A stretch of 64,000 bases of DNA. Source: CAVSUR01 sp963731285 (lineage in GTDB: Bacteria > Actinomycetota > Actinomycetes > Streptosporangiales > Streptosporangiaceae). Of the stretch, positions 39,679 through 48,964 are shown piece after piece; the first letter of the stretch is position 1, and every line of letters begins with the position of its first letter. The stretch lies in assembly GCA_963731285.1 (NCBI GenBank), contig CAVSUR010000011.1, positions 62,001 to 126,000 on the forward strand, written 5' to 3'. Below the pieces are notes generated by a model. That model had not been told where the DNA came from and made no database searches. It saw only the letters and a program-made list of their open reading frames with translations. The translations under genes were made by a program, and so were the position numbers.

Positions 39679-39708
39679 ACTATCGAACAAAGTTTCGATC
39701 GTCGTCAA
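39679..39708 (-). promoter_or_regulatory. SOS promoter of imuA'-imuB with LexA box in the spacer
   Basis: On the minus strand TTGACG (39703-39708), an 18-bp spacer, then GATAGT (39679-39684), 7 nt before the ATG at 39671. The LexA-like palindrome ATCGAA-CAAAGT-TTCGAT (39682-39699) fills the spacer; its core TCGAAC-AAAG-TTTCGA matches the consensus TCGAAC-N4-GTTCGA at 11 of 12 positions. Confidence 0.8.
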
Positions 39709-39831
39709 GACGCGGCCGAACCCTGCGGGCGCGGTTATCGTGCGTGCCGCCGATCTGGGACCGCCCGGCGAACCGCTCGCCCGCGCTGACGCGGTGCTAT
39801 CCGCCCGCCCCTGTCTGTACTTTCGCCTAGG

Positions 39832-39868
39832 CATTTACTTGCCGATCTGACAAGCAAATGTCTACTAT
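39832..39868 (+). promoter_or_regulatory. Leaderless promoter with overlapping operator palindrome
   Basis: CATTTACTTG (39832-39841) and CAAGCAAATG (39851-39860) are inverted arms with one mismatch and a 9-nt centre. They overlap a promoter TTGCCG (39839-39844), 18-bp spacer, TACTAT (39863-39868). The -10 ends 6 nt before the ATG at 39875, so translation is probably leaderless. The winged-helix gene in this operon is the likely binder. Confidence 0.6.
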
Positions 39869-39874
39869 GACATC

Positions 39875-40297
39875 ATGACTGACGACCTGACGCGCGAGCA
39901 GGCCATCGCCGACCTGGCCCGGGCCGGGAGGGCGGCAGGACGGGTCCGCTACCGCGCCCGGTGGATGGCTACTTACTTCACAGTGTTCGGTGTCGGCTTC
40001 GGTGCGGTCACGCTGATCCTCGGCCTGATCCAGCCGCTCGCCCTGCGAATGACGATCTTCGCCGCATGCTGGCCAGCGCTGATGATCGGAATGGTCCTGT
40101 GGTCGCGCGGTCAGCGCGCCGCTCCGCGCGGTCGCTTCCGGGGATTGTGGGCCTGGGTCGCCACTGGCCTTCTCTACGGCGCGGCCCTGCTCGCCGGGAT
40201 GCCGGCCCTTGAGGGCCGGGTGGCGTACTGGGTGCCGGCCGCGGTCATCGTCGCCCTGCCGCTCTGCGCGGCCGGATGGCGGGAACGCCGCGCATGA
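39875..40297 (+). CDS. Small integral membrane protein, co-transcribed with a regulator
   Basis: 140 aa. After a charged N-terminus (TDDLTREQAIADLARAGRAA) come four hydrophobic helices: ATYFTVFGVGFGAVTLILGL, MTIFAACWPALMIGMVLW, LWAWVATGLLYGAALLAG and WVPAAVIVALPLCAAG. No catalytic motif. This membrane protein plus winged-helix pair is a common two-gene arrangement in actinomycetes, function unknown. It overlaps the next gene by ATGA. Confidence 0.75.
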   Translation: MTDDLTREQAIADLARAGRAAGRVRYRARWMATYFTVFGVGFGAVTLILGLIQPLALRMTIFAACWPALMIGMVLWSRGQRAAPRGRFRGLWAWVATGLLYGAALLAGMPALEGRVAYWVPAAVIVALPLCAAGWRERRA

Positions 40298-40626
40298 GCG
40301 AAGCCCGACACCCCCGCCATGATCTCGATGACGCGCTGTCCAACGGCGTGCGATTCTCGATAGTCGCGGCACTGCAGGGGGTGCAACGCGCCGAGTTCGC
40401 CCTGGTCAGGGACAGCGTGGAGATCACCGATTCGGCACTGTCCAAGCAGTGCGCCCTGCTGGAGAACGTCGGCTACGTCGAGGTGACAAAGGGCCGCGTG
40501 GGCCGCAGACCGCGCACCTGGCTTGCCCTCACCCCCGCCGGACGAGACGCCCTGGGCCGCCATCTGGCAGCGCTGCGCACCATCGCCGGGCTGCCGATAG
40601 CCGAGGCCGAGCGGGCTAAGACCTGA
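40294..40626 (+). CDS. Winged-helix transcriptional regulator (HTH_34/MarR-like)
   Basis: 110 aa. ALSNGVRFSIVAALQGVQRA, FALVRDSVEITDSALSKQCA (recognition region), VEVTKGRVGRRPRTWLALTP (wing) and AGRDALGRHLAALRTI are typical of compact dimeric winged-helix proteins. Coupled to the membrane protein by ATGA. It probably autoregulates through the palindrome at 39832-39860. Confidence 0.85.
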   Translation: MSEARHPRHDLDDALSNGVRFSIVAALQGVQRAEFALVRDSVEITDSALSKQCALLENVGYVEVTKGRVGRRPRTWLALTPAGRDALGRHLAALRTIAGLPIAEAERAKT

Positions 40627-40747
40627 CCCGAGCCGCCCTGCCCGCCTGGCATCCGTGCGCCGACCGGCGCCGGGCTGCACTGGCGCCATCCGGGCCGGTC
40701 AGGCGGCAGCCGGTTGCGTCCCGCGGCCTGGCTGTCACACTGGCTAG

Positions 40748-41512
40748 ATGCAGCATCCGGTGCCAGGCCCGGCCGCTGGCGTCGCTGCCCGAGCCTGCGG
40801 GCTCGGCCGCGCGGACCCTGCGCGACGGCCTGTCGGCCGCGCTCGGCGCTAGCCTGCGCGCGGTCTACCTCTACGGGGCCGTGACGTTCCCGGAGACGGC
40901 GGCCCGCTACGCTTCCGGCACCGTCGGCGACCTGGACTATCACGCGATCCTGACCGGCAGGCCGAGCCCGCGGCAGCAGGCCGCGCTGGCCGCGAACGAG
41001 GCTGACATGGCCCGCGGCCACCCGCGTTACGGTACTGGCCTGGACGGCTGGATCATCTTGCTGGCCGACGCCCGCCGCCCGACCCGCCCGCTCACCTGCT
41101 CGATCCTGAGCTGCGCGATTTTGCCTGGGCGCTGCACCGGGCGCACTGGCTGGCCGGGCAGTGCGTGGTCCTGCATGGGCCAGAACCGGCCGAGATCGTG
41201 CCGCCGCCCGGCCTGAGCGAGCTGCGCACAGCGCTGAATTATGAGCTCGACTTCGCGGCCCGCGACAGCAGCGACGCCTACGCCGTGCTGAACGCCTGCC
41301 GGATCATCCACAGCGTGGCGCTCAACGACGTCGTACAGTCCAAGGCCGGCTCGGCGGCGTGGGCGCTCGAGCACCTGCGGGCCGAGCACCGCCCGGCGAT
41401 CAGGGCCGCGCTGGCCAGCTACCGGGGGGAGGCCACCGCGCTGGGCCGCCAGACGCTCGCCGCGGGCCGTCCCGCGCTCATCACCCTGGCCGCCCGCGAG
41501 CTCGGCCGCTGA
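40748..41512 (+). pseudogene. AadA/DUF4111-like nucleotidyltransferase, frame-broken
   Basis: A first frame gives LRDGLSAALGASLRAVYLYG (nucleotidyltransferase G-S/A region), then TVGDLDYHAILTGRPS (acidic D-x-D), up to about 41085. A second frame gives FAWALHRAHWLAGQCVVLHG, SELRTALNYELDFAARDSSD, AYAVLNACRIIHS and a complete C-terminus. The start is unclear; ATG 40748 needs an extra shift. Either an indel-damaged or a decayed aminoglycoside-adenylyltransferase-like gene. Confidence 0.6.
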
Positions 41513-41579
41513 CCCGGCTCACGGGCACGGACCGCCTCGCCCGGCCGGGGCGGTCCTCCGGTCAGGGGAGCAGCGGCGG

Positions 41580-42397
41580 CTACGCCACGGCGGGACGCGG
41601 CACGCGCCTGCCGCGCAGGCTGCTCCAGGCCCGGCCTGCCGCGTAGCAGACCGCGCCGAGCGCGCCGACGAAGAACCCGACCGGCCAGCTGGTGGCGAAG
41701 GACGCCGCGATCGAGACCCACACGACCACCACCGCGATCACCCGGAGGCGGCCAGCGCGAGCAGCGGGCGGCAGGTCAGCGACCGGGCCGCGGCGGGCGG
41801 GCCGATCATCAGGCTGAAGATCAGCAGCGCGCCGACCACCGGCAGCGTCATGCTGGTGGCCAGGGCCACGATGACCAGGAACAGCAGTTCCATCCGGCCG
41901 CCGCGGACGCCGCGGGCCGCGCCCAGCTTCGGGCATCAGCGAGTTCAGCAGCAGCGGCCGGAAGATGACGCCGATCGCCAGCGACGCAGACCAGCGCCGC
42001 CGACCGCGATCGGCAGCGACCTCGTTCGCGCTGATGCCGAGCACCTCGCCGAACAGCAGCGAGAAGATCTCCGGCGCGTACTCGGTGGTGAAGCTCAGGA
42101 ACAGCGCGCCGAGGCCGAGCAGCATGACCAGGGTCAGCGCGGTGGCGACGTCGCTGGCGGCCGCGGCGGCTCAGCCAGCCGATGCCGAGCGCCCCGGCCA
42201 GCGCGAACACGCCCAGGCCGAGCAGCGTGCTGACGCCGATCAGGCTGGCGCCGGCCGCGCCGGCGAAGGCGCCTTGCGGCACCGCGTCGGCGACGAACGC
42301 CGCGCCGCGCAGGACCACGAAGAAGCCGACCACCCCGGCCACCACCGCCACGATCGTGGCCACGATCCAGGCGTTCAGCATGAACGGCGGCGAACAT
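41580..42397 (-). CDS. Metal ABC transporter permease (second ZnuB-like), multiple frame breaks
   Basis: Assembled from several frames: MLNAWIVATIVAVVAGVVGF, FVVLRGAAFVADAVPQGAFA, LIGVSTLLGLGVFALAGALG, TEYAPEIFSLLFGEVLGISA, then VVVVWVSIAASFATSWPVGF at the end. This is the ABC-3 permease fold (TroC/ZnuB). The residues are well preserved but the frame changes about every 100-150 nt, hence probable sequence errors or very recent decay. It is last in the importer operon. Confidence 0.65.
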
Positions 42398-42399
42398 GG

Positions 42400-43354
42400 T
42401 CAGCCCCTGAACCCGGGCGCGGCCTGCGTCGTCGCCCGCGCCGTCCGCGGCGTCGATGCCGGCGGTCCTGGCCGGACGAGCCCGGCCGCCGCCGGCGAGG
42501 CGGGCCGCGGACTGCGTCAGCAGGTAGCCGACGAAGACCAGCGCGACCACGAAGAAGCTCACCGGCCAGCCCGTCTGCTGCGGCGGCCAGGTGAAGCTGT
42601 CGTAGGACAGCAGCACGCCCAGCCAGGTGGCGGCCAGCCCGATCAGCGGCGGCCCAGCACATGGCCGAGCCCGGCCGGCGGGTCAGCCGCAGCGCGGTCG
42701 CGGCCGGCCCGACCAGCAGCGCCGTGGACAAGATCGTGCCGATGGTCAGCGCCGACAGCGACACGGCCAGCGCGATCGCGACCAGGCAGGCCAGCCCCGG
42801 CCAGCCGGACCCGGGACGCCGCGGGCGGCGGCCAGGTCCGGGCTGACCGAGCTGAGCAGCAGCGGCCGGTAGCCGACAGCGATGATCGCCAGGGCGACCG
42901 CGCTGAGAGCCGCGACAGCGGGGATGACCGACCGGCTGATCGTGAACATGGAGCCGAACAGGACGTGATCGTCGCCCCGGTCGCGTTAGTCGACGTGGTG
43001 TCCCAGTACAGGAACAGCGCGGCCAGGCCGAGCCCGGCGCCGCGCACGATGCCGGTGGCCAGGTCGCGGCCGCGCGGCCTGCGGATCCCGATCATGTCCA
43101 TGACCCCGGCGGCGAGCACGCCGGTGCCGGCGAAGCCCCAGCAGCGGGCTGATCCCGAGCAGGAACGAGCCGGAGCCGCCGGTCACGCTGATGTCGGCCA
43201 GCGCGTGCCCGGCGTAGGACTGGCCGCGCAGCACGGCGAACGTGCCGACCACGCCGGAGACGACCGCGGCCAGGCCGCCGATCACCAGCGCGACGTGCAC
43301 CGGCGCGCTGCCGAAGAAGCCCGGCGCGAAGACCGCCCGCAGCACCCCGGTCAC
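42400..43354 (-). CDS. Metal ABC transporter permease (first ZnuB-like), multiple frame breaks
   Basis: GTG at 43354, then FGSAPVHVALVIGGLAAVVS, VVGTFAVLRGQSYAGHALAD, IGIRRPRGRDLATGIVRGAG, LAIIAVGYRPLLLSSVSPDL, SLSALTIGTILSTALLVGPA and a terminal FFVVALVFVGYLLTQSAARL. The order matches one ABC-3 permease, read through about four frame changes. It starts 13 bp after the ATPase stop and its stop overlaps the region of the second permease start. Confidence 0.65.
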
Positions 43355-43367
43355 GCCAGGTCCCTGG

Positions 43368-44267
43368 TCACGCCGGATCCGGTGGCGGTGCTGCACCGAC
43401 GCGTGGTCTCGTCCGGCGATGCTCGTCCGTCGGCCGCGGCCGGCCACCACCAGGATCCGGTCGTGCACGCGTGATCACGTCCACGTGCTGGCCGTACAGC
43501 GCGCTGAGCACGTCGGGGCGGACCACCTCGTCGGTCGTGCCGCTCGCGGCCCGGCCGCCGGCCAGGTAGATGATCCGGTCCATCACCGGCAGCAGCGGGT
43601 TCATGTCGTGCGCGGAGATCAGCACGGCGATCTGCTGCTGCCGCGGCGATCCGGGCCAGCAGGTCGATGATCTCCTGCTCGCTGCGGATATCCAGGTTGG
43701 CCAGCGGCTCGTCCAGCAGCAGCAGCCGCGGGCCGGCTGATCAGGGCGTGCGCGATCAGCACCCGCTGCTGCTCGCCGCCGGACAGGTTGCCGACCCGCT
43801 CGTCGGCGAACCGGTAGGCGTCGACCGCGTGCAGCATCTCGTCGACCTGCTCGCGGCGGCCGCCGCGACGGGCAGCGGCAGGCCGAGCCGGTGCCCGTCC
43901 AGGCCGAGGCCGACCAGGTCGCGGGCCCGCACCGGCAGGTCAGGGTCGAGCAGGATCTTCTGCGGCACGTAGCCGATCGCGCGGCCGCGCCGGCCGGCGG
44001 GCGCTGGCCGCCGATGCGGACCTGCCCGCCGTCGGGGCCTGCAGGCCCAGGATGACCCGCAGCAGCGTGGTCTTGCCCGCGCCGTTGGACCCGATCAGGC
44101 CGACGAACTCACCGCGGCGGATGGTGAAGGCGACGTCATGCAGGATCTCCCGGCCGGCCAGCCGGACGCTGACACCGTCGACGGCCAGCACCTCGGCCGG
44201 CGGCCGTGGCGGCGTCGGCTCGGCGCCTGGCTGATCGCGGGCGCGGGTCAGGGATGCGGTCAGTCAC
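43368..44267 (-). CDS. Metal ABC transporter ATPase (ZnuC-like), multiple frame breaks
   Basis: The Walker A is GLIGSNGAGKTTLLRVILGL. After a shift come IGYVPQKILLDPDLPVRARD (Q-loop region), then YRFADERVGNLSGGEQQRVL (ABC signature), and the end VAVLISAHDMNPLLPVMDRI and YLAGGRAASGTTDEVV. All motifs are present in order but spread over several frames. The GTG at 44267 overlaps the binding-protein stop by GTGA, supporting one operon. Confidence 0.7.
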
Positions 44268-45275
44268 AGCTTCTCGGTGGAGACCGGCTGGCCGCGGCGC
44301 CGGCTGCAGCGCGTGCACCTCGGCCAGCATCCAGGACTGGTAGGTGTAACCCGGCGTGGCATGGTCTCGTAGACGCCCACCACCGGGACGCCGGCCTGGC
44401 TGGCGGCGGCCAGGAAGGCCTGCGGTCACCGGGTTCACGACCTGCTGGTTGTAGACGAAGACCCTGACCTTGTGCCTGCTGAACAGGTCCTCCTCGAGCG
44501 GAGACGTACTGGGCGGGCAGGTCGACCCCGTTCATGATGTCGGCCTGCAGCCGGAGCGGGGTCAGGTCATCGGTCCCGGCCGCCTGCAGCAGGTAGTCGC
44601 CCACCGGCTCGGTGGTGGCCACCGGCGTGCCGCGCGTAACGGGCCCGGAACTGCGCGATCGCCCGCAGCCAGGGCCGCAGCGACGCGACGGAACCGGCCA
44701 GGCTGGCACGGAAGTAGCCGGCGTGCGCCGGGCTGCAGCGCCGCCAGGTCGGGCGCAGATCGCGCCTGCCACCGCCGGCATGGTGGCGGGGGCGTACCAC
44801 AGGTGCGGGTTCGGCGTGCTGTCCGGCAGGCCGCAGCAGGTGCTGCACGTCGATGACCTTGCGCGCGGGGTTGGGCGACGGCGGCCTCGATCGTGTTCAT
44901 GAAGGAGTCGTAGCCCAGGCCGTTCTGCACGACGAGCTGGGCCGAGCCGACGGTCTGCGCTGACGCTCGCGCTGGCCTCGAAGCGTGTGCGGGTCGGTGT
45001 TCGGATTGCTCATCACCGCGGAGACGCGTGACGTACTTGCCGCCGATCTGGGAGATCACGCTGGCGTACTGGTTCTCGGCGCCCACCGCCAGTATCCGCC
45101 CGTGCGCATCCGCCGTGACGGCCGCTGAGCTGGCCGAGCACCCGGTGGCCAGCACGGCCAGCACCAGCGCGGCCAGCACCGCCGGCGCGGAGCGGGCCGG
45201 CGCGGAGCGGGCCAGCGCGGAGCGGGCGCACAGCCCGGCTCGGGGCGGGCTGGCCCCCCTCGCACGCTGAGGCAT
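44264..45275 (-). CDS. Metal-binding lipoprotein of ABC importer (ZnuA-like), multiple frame breaks
   Basis: The lipoprotein signal ends LALVLAVLATGC-type (VLAVLATGCSASSA, lipobox LATGC). Then ILAVGAENQYASVISQIGGK, DPHTFEA-like text in another frame, VQNGLGYDSFMNTIEA, LPDSTPNPHLWYAPATMPAV, TEPVGDYLLQAAGTDDLTPL and VRVFVYNQQVVNPVT. This is the cluster A-I (TroA) fold with NPH and TEP regions. GGAAGGACGG precedes the ATG at 45275. Frame breaks occur about every 100 nt. Confidence 0.7.
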
Positions 45276-45365
45276 GACCGTCCTTCCGCCGTCGGGCTGG
45301 CACATCACGGCGCTGTGGTACGGCGCCCCGGCCGCGGGCACCGCCGATCGGCCGCCGTTCACGAT

Positions 45366-45385
45366 AATGAAAACGGTAACCATTT
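45366..45385 (-). promoter_or_regulatory. Possible Zur/metal-repressor site upstream of the importer
   Basis: TGAAAACGGTAACCATTTAA lies about 90 bp upstream of the binding-protein start in an AT-rich island. It only loosely resembles the actinobacterial Zur pattern TGAAAATnATTTTCA and is an imperfect palindrome. No gene is seen between 45276 and 45564. Confidence 0.25.
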
Positions 45386-45564
45386 AAATGATGACCGTCA
45401 AACCACCTCATGATCCCGGAGCTATGGCGTCAGCTTCCGCGCCAACGACGTGGGGCAGGCGCGCTGAAGCCCGGTGGCTACGAGGTCCCGGTGCATGCCT
45501 CTTGAGGCGGCTCGCCCAGCGGGCCTGGAGCACGTGTACGGCGTCCGCGGCTGACGCAGCGGCG

Positions 45565-46461
45565 CTACAGACCCATCGCGGCAAAAAGGTCGCCGTGTGC
45601 TTCGGCCCGGCGCAAGACTTCCGCCGGGCCGAAGCGGAGCCGGGCCGGATCGCCGCTGTCCGCGCACTCGGTGACTTCGTCCCAGGTCACTGGCGCGGAG
45701 ACGGATGGCTCCGGAACGCCGCGCAGGGAGTACACCGCGATGGTCGTCTTGGCCGGCGAGTTCTGGCTCCAGTCGATCAGCACCCGGCCGCGGCGCAGGT
45801 CCTTGCGCATGTTCGTGACCACCAGCTCGCGATGTTCCGCCTCGACAGCGCGGGCCAGCTCGTGCGCGCGCTCGGTGGCGCGGTCCCACCCGGTCCGGGC
45901 CGGCAGCGGCGCGTACACCTGCAGGCCCTTCGACCCACTGGTCTTAGCCACCGGGGCCCGGCCTGCCGCCGACAGCCGGGCGATCCACAGCGCGACCCGG
46001 CAGCAGTCGGCGAGCGTGGTGCCCGGCCCGGGGTCGAGGTCATAGACCTGGTGATCGGGGCGGCCAGGCACCCGGCCGCGGCCGCGGGCATGCCATAGCG
46101 GCACGTGCAGCTCCAGCGCGGCCAGGTTCGCCGCCCACACCAGCGCCGGCCGGTCCGCCATGACCGGGTATTCCACCTCGCCGCCAGAGTCCGCCAGCGG
46201 CACCAGCATGGTGGTGATCCAGTCCGGCGCGTGCGCGGGCACGTGCTTTTCGATGAAGGATTTGCCGCCGACCCCGTCGGGGAACCGGCGGAACGTCACC
46301 GGCCGGTAGCGCACGTGCGGCAGCATCACGCCGGCGATCTGGCGGTAGTAGCCGAGCGCGTCGGCCTTGGTGAACCCGGCGCCCGGGTACAGCACCTTGC
46401 CGGGGTTCGACAGGGTCAGCTGCCGGCCGTCGATCTCGGTCTCAGCACGCTGCGCGCTCAT
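45565..46461 (-). CDS. Stand-alone LigD polymerase/primase domain protein (NHEJ)
   Basis: 298 aa AEP-fold polymerase. Motifs include TLSNPGKVLYPGAGFTKADA, GVGGKSFIEKHVPAHAPDW, YDLDPGPGTTL (metal DxD region), AKTSGSKGLQVYAPL (His/Ser-Gly motif) and VLIDWSQNSPAKTTIAVYSL. It adds nucleotides at broken ends in Ku/LigD end joining. The ligase domain is a separate gene 32 bp upstream in the same direction; no Ku gene is in the window. Confidence 0.88.
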   Translation of the reverse strand: MSAQRAETEIDGRQLTLSNPGKVLYPGAGFTKADALGYYRQIAGVMLPHVRYRPVTFRRFPDGVGGKSFIEKHVPAHAPDWITTMLVPLADSGGEVEYPVMADRPALVWAANLAALELHVPLWHARGRGRVPGRPDHQVYDLDPGPGTTLADCCRVALWIARLSAAGRAPVAKTSGSKGLQVYAPLPARTGWDRATERAHELARAVEAEHRELVVTNMRKDLRRGRVLIDWSQNSPAKTTIAVYSLRGVPEPSVSAPVTWDEVTECADSGDPARLRFGPAEVLRRAEAHGDLFAAMGL

Positions 46462-46493
46462 GGATCACCCTTCTCCCTGGCCGTAGCTTTCCC

Positions 46494-47513
46494 TCAGTCC
46501 TCGTCCCGAACGTCGGCCGGGTCCTTGTCCGGGCGCAGCCCGCGCCAGGACGGGTGCCGCAGCCTGCCGTCGGCAGTCCGCTCTCCGTAGCGGACCTCAC
46601 CCACGATGACCGGCCGGACGTAGTGCGCGGCCGCCGCCTCGGCGCGGTCCAGCGGCTGCGCGAACGGGCTCATCACGCTGGCCAGCGGGGCCAGCCTGCG
46701 CAGCAGGTCGGCGCGAGCCTGCGCGGTGAAGCCGGTGCCCACCTTGCCGGCATAGCGCAGGCTCGCCCCGCCCGGTATCCCCATCAGCAGCGCGCCCAGC
46801 GAGCCGGCCCGCTGTCCCTCCCCTTCGGTCCAGCCGCCGATGACGACCTCCTGGGTGGCGAAGTTCTTCACCTTGCGCCACTCGCCGCTGCGCCGGCCGG
46901 GCCGGTAGGGCGAATCCCGCCGCTTGGCCAGCACGCCCTCGAAGCCGCCGCGCTGCAGCGAGGCGGCGAGGGGCCGCCCCGGTATGTCGCGGAACGAGTC
47001 ACCGGTGATCACCGACCGCCCGGCCAGCGCCAGGTCCTCCAGCCGGGCCCGCCGCTCGTCGTAGCTGAGCGGCAGCAGCGACTGGCCGTCGAGATGGAGC
47101 AGGTCGAACACCACGTACCCGGCCGGGATCTCGCGGGCCCGGCGCGCGACCCGGTCGGCGCCGGTCAGGTGCATCCGCTGCTGCAGCAGGCCGAAACTGG
47201 GGTGACCGCCGACATCCAGCGCGATCACCTCTCCGTCCAGCACCGCCCGCCGGGCGCCGAGCGAGCCGGCCTCGGCCAGTTCGGGAAAGGAAGCCGCCAG
47301 GTCGCGGTCGTTGCGGCTGAGCGCGCGGACCTGGCCGCGGTCGGCGTAGGCAATCGCGCGCACGCCGTCCCACTTGACCTCATAGGCCCAGCCCGCGTCG
47401 GTGAGCGGCAGGTCTCCGGCCACCGCGAGCATCGGGGCGATCCGGGCCGGCAGCGGCGCGGCGGCCGCACCCGGCGGGACCGGGTCCTCAGTCGGCTCAT
47501 CCCGGCGCACCAT
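46494..47513 (-). CDS. ATP-dependent DNA ligase (LigD ligase-domain type)
   Basis: 339 aa from the ATG at 47513; the open frame extends upstream without similarity. The nucleotidyl-transfer motif is AYEVKWDGVRAIAYADRGQV (KxDG lysine). It is followed by RAVLDGEVIALDVGGHPSF, VVFDLLHLDGQSLLPLSYDE, RGGFEGVLAKRRDSPYRPGR and VKNFATQEVVIGGWTEGEGQ, then an OB-fold ending RHPSWRGLRPDKDPADV. It works with the adjacent polymerase-domain protein in end joining. Confidence 0.88.
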   Translation of the reverse strand: MVRRDEPTEDPVPPGAAAAPLPARIAPMLAVAGDLPLTDAGWAYEVKWDGVRAIAYADRGQVRALSRNDRDLAASFPELAEAGSLGARRAVLDGEVIALDVGGHPSFGLLQQRMHLTGADRVARRAREIPAGYVVFDLLHLDGQSLLPLSYDERRARLEDLALAGRSVITGDSFRDIPGRPLAASLQRGGFEGVLAKRRDSPYRPGRRSGEWRKVKNFATQEVVIGGWTEGEGQRAGSLGALLMGIPGGASLRYAGKVGTGFTAQARADLLRRLAPLASVMSPFAQPLDRAEAAAAHYVRPVIVGEVRYGERTADGRLRHPSWRGLRPDKDPADVRDED

Positions 47514-47640
47514 GGTCACACGATTTACCCACGTGCACGGCACGCCACGCGTGTTCCGGCGAGTACAAGGGCCGCCCCGGGGTAGCCGCGTGGACATTTG
47601 GCCCAGCGGCCGGCCAGGACGAGCAGGCAGGAGCAGTACG

Positions 47641-48963
47641 GTGGCGGATCAGCGGGCGCGGGTGGTCATCGTCGGCGCGGGCTTTGCCGGGTTCGAATGC
47701 GCCCGGCGCCTGCTGGCGCTGGTGCGGCGCGGGCGGCTGCACGCCCGGATAGTCATGGTCTCTCCGGAGGATTACCTGCTGTACACCCCGCTGCTGCCGG
47801 ACGTGGCGGGCGGCTTGCTTGACCCCCGCCACGTGGCGGTGTCGCTGGCCCAGGCCCTGCCCGGGATCCGGCTGGTGCCGGGGACCGCGATCCGGGCCGA
47901 CCTGCCCGCCCGGACGCTGGCCGTGGACGGCCCGGGGGCCACCGAGCTGGCCTTCGACCGGCTGGTGCTGACGCCCGGGTCGGTCACCCGGCTGCTGGAC
48001 ATTCCCGGCCTGGCCGAGAACTCCCTCGGCCTGAAGTCACTGGCCGAGGCGCTGTACCTGCGCGACCATCTGCTCGGCCAGCTGGAGGTGTCGGAGTACA
48101 AGTCCGATCGCGGTGACCGGGCGGCGGCCCGCACGGTGGTCGTCGTCGGCGCTTCCTACGCCGGGACCGAGCTGGTCAGCCAGCTGCGGGCGCTGGCCGA
48201 CGCAGCCGCCGACCAGCACCATTTCCGCCGCGAGGACGTGCGGTTCGTGCTCATCGACGTGGCCGATGCCGTTATGCCCGAGGTCGGCGCGGTGCTCGGC
48301 CGCCGGGTGCTCGAAGTGCTGCGCCAGCGCGGCATCGAGGTCAGGCTCGGCACGACGATCTCGGAGCGGACCGCCGACTCGGTCACGCTGAGCGACGGCA
48401 GCCGGATCGGCACCCGGACCGTCGTCTGGGTGGCGGGCGTGCAGGCCCACCCGGTGGTCGAATCGCTCGGGCTGCCGCTCGACCACGGGCGGCTGGTGGT
48501 CAACGCCGACCTGACCGTGCCCGGCCATCCGCTGGCCTACTCGGCGGGTGACGCCGCCGCGGTCCCCGACCGGGTGAACGACTCGCCGGTGACCGCGCCC
48601 ACGGCCCAGCACGCCCTGCGCCAGGGCCGGGTGCTGGCCGGCAACATCGCCGCCAGCCTGGGCTACGGGCAGCCCCGGGAGTACCGGCACCGCGACCTTG
48701 GCCTGGTCGTCGATCTCGGCCCGCGGTACTCGGTGGCGAATCCGCTCGGGGTATCGCTGTCCGGGCTGGCCGCCAAGGCGGTGACCCGCGGCTATCACCT
48801 CGCCGCGCTGCCGCGCGGTGCCAACCGGGTCGGCGTGGCCGCGGCCTGGCTGTCCGGCGCGGTCACCCCGCGGCCGGTCACCCAGCTCGGGCTGGTGGAC
48901 CCGGGCCAGGCCCGCTTCGCCGCCAGCGAGCACCGCCCCGACCCCGCCTCCCGGGGCGGATAG
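47641..48963 (+). CDS. Type II NADH dehydrogenase-like FAD oxidoreductase
   Basis: 440 aa. Two dinucleotide folds are seen: VVIVGAGFAGFECARRLLAL (FAD) and VVVVGASYAGTELVSQLRAL (NADH). The NDH-2 features are SPEDYLLYTPLLPDVAGG and AYSAGDAAAVPDRV near the C-terminus. GTG at 47641 with AGGAGC upstream; no membrane helix, so peripheral membrane attachment is presumed. It would feed electrons from NADH to menaquinone without proton pumping. Divergent from the ligase gene. Confidence 0.85.
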   Translation: MADQRARVVIVGAGFAGFECARRLLALVRRGRLHARIVMVSPEDYLLYTPLLPDVAGGLLDPRHVAVSLAQALPGIRLVPGTAIRADLPARTLAVDGPGATELAFDRLVLTPGSVTRLLDIPGLAENSLGLKSLAEALYLRDHLLGQLEVSEYKSDRGDRAAARTVVVVGASYAGTELVSQLRALADAAADQHHFRREDVRFVLIDVADAVMPEVGAVLGRRVLEVLRQRGIEVRLGTTISERTADSVTLSDGSRIGTRTVVWVAGVQAHPVVESLGLPLDHGRLVVNADLTVPGHPLAYSAGDAAAVPDRVNDSPVTAPTAQHALRQGRVLAGNIAASLGYGQPREYRHRDLGLVVDLGPRYSVANPLGVSLSGLAAKAVTRGYHLAALPRGANRVGVAAAWLSGAVTPRPVTQLGLVDPGQARFAASEHRPDPASRGG

Positions 48964-48964
48964 C

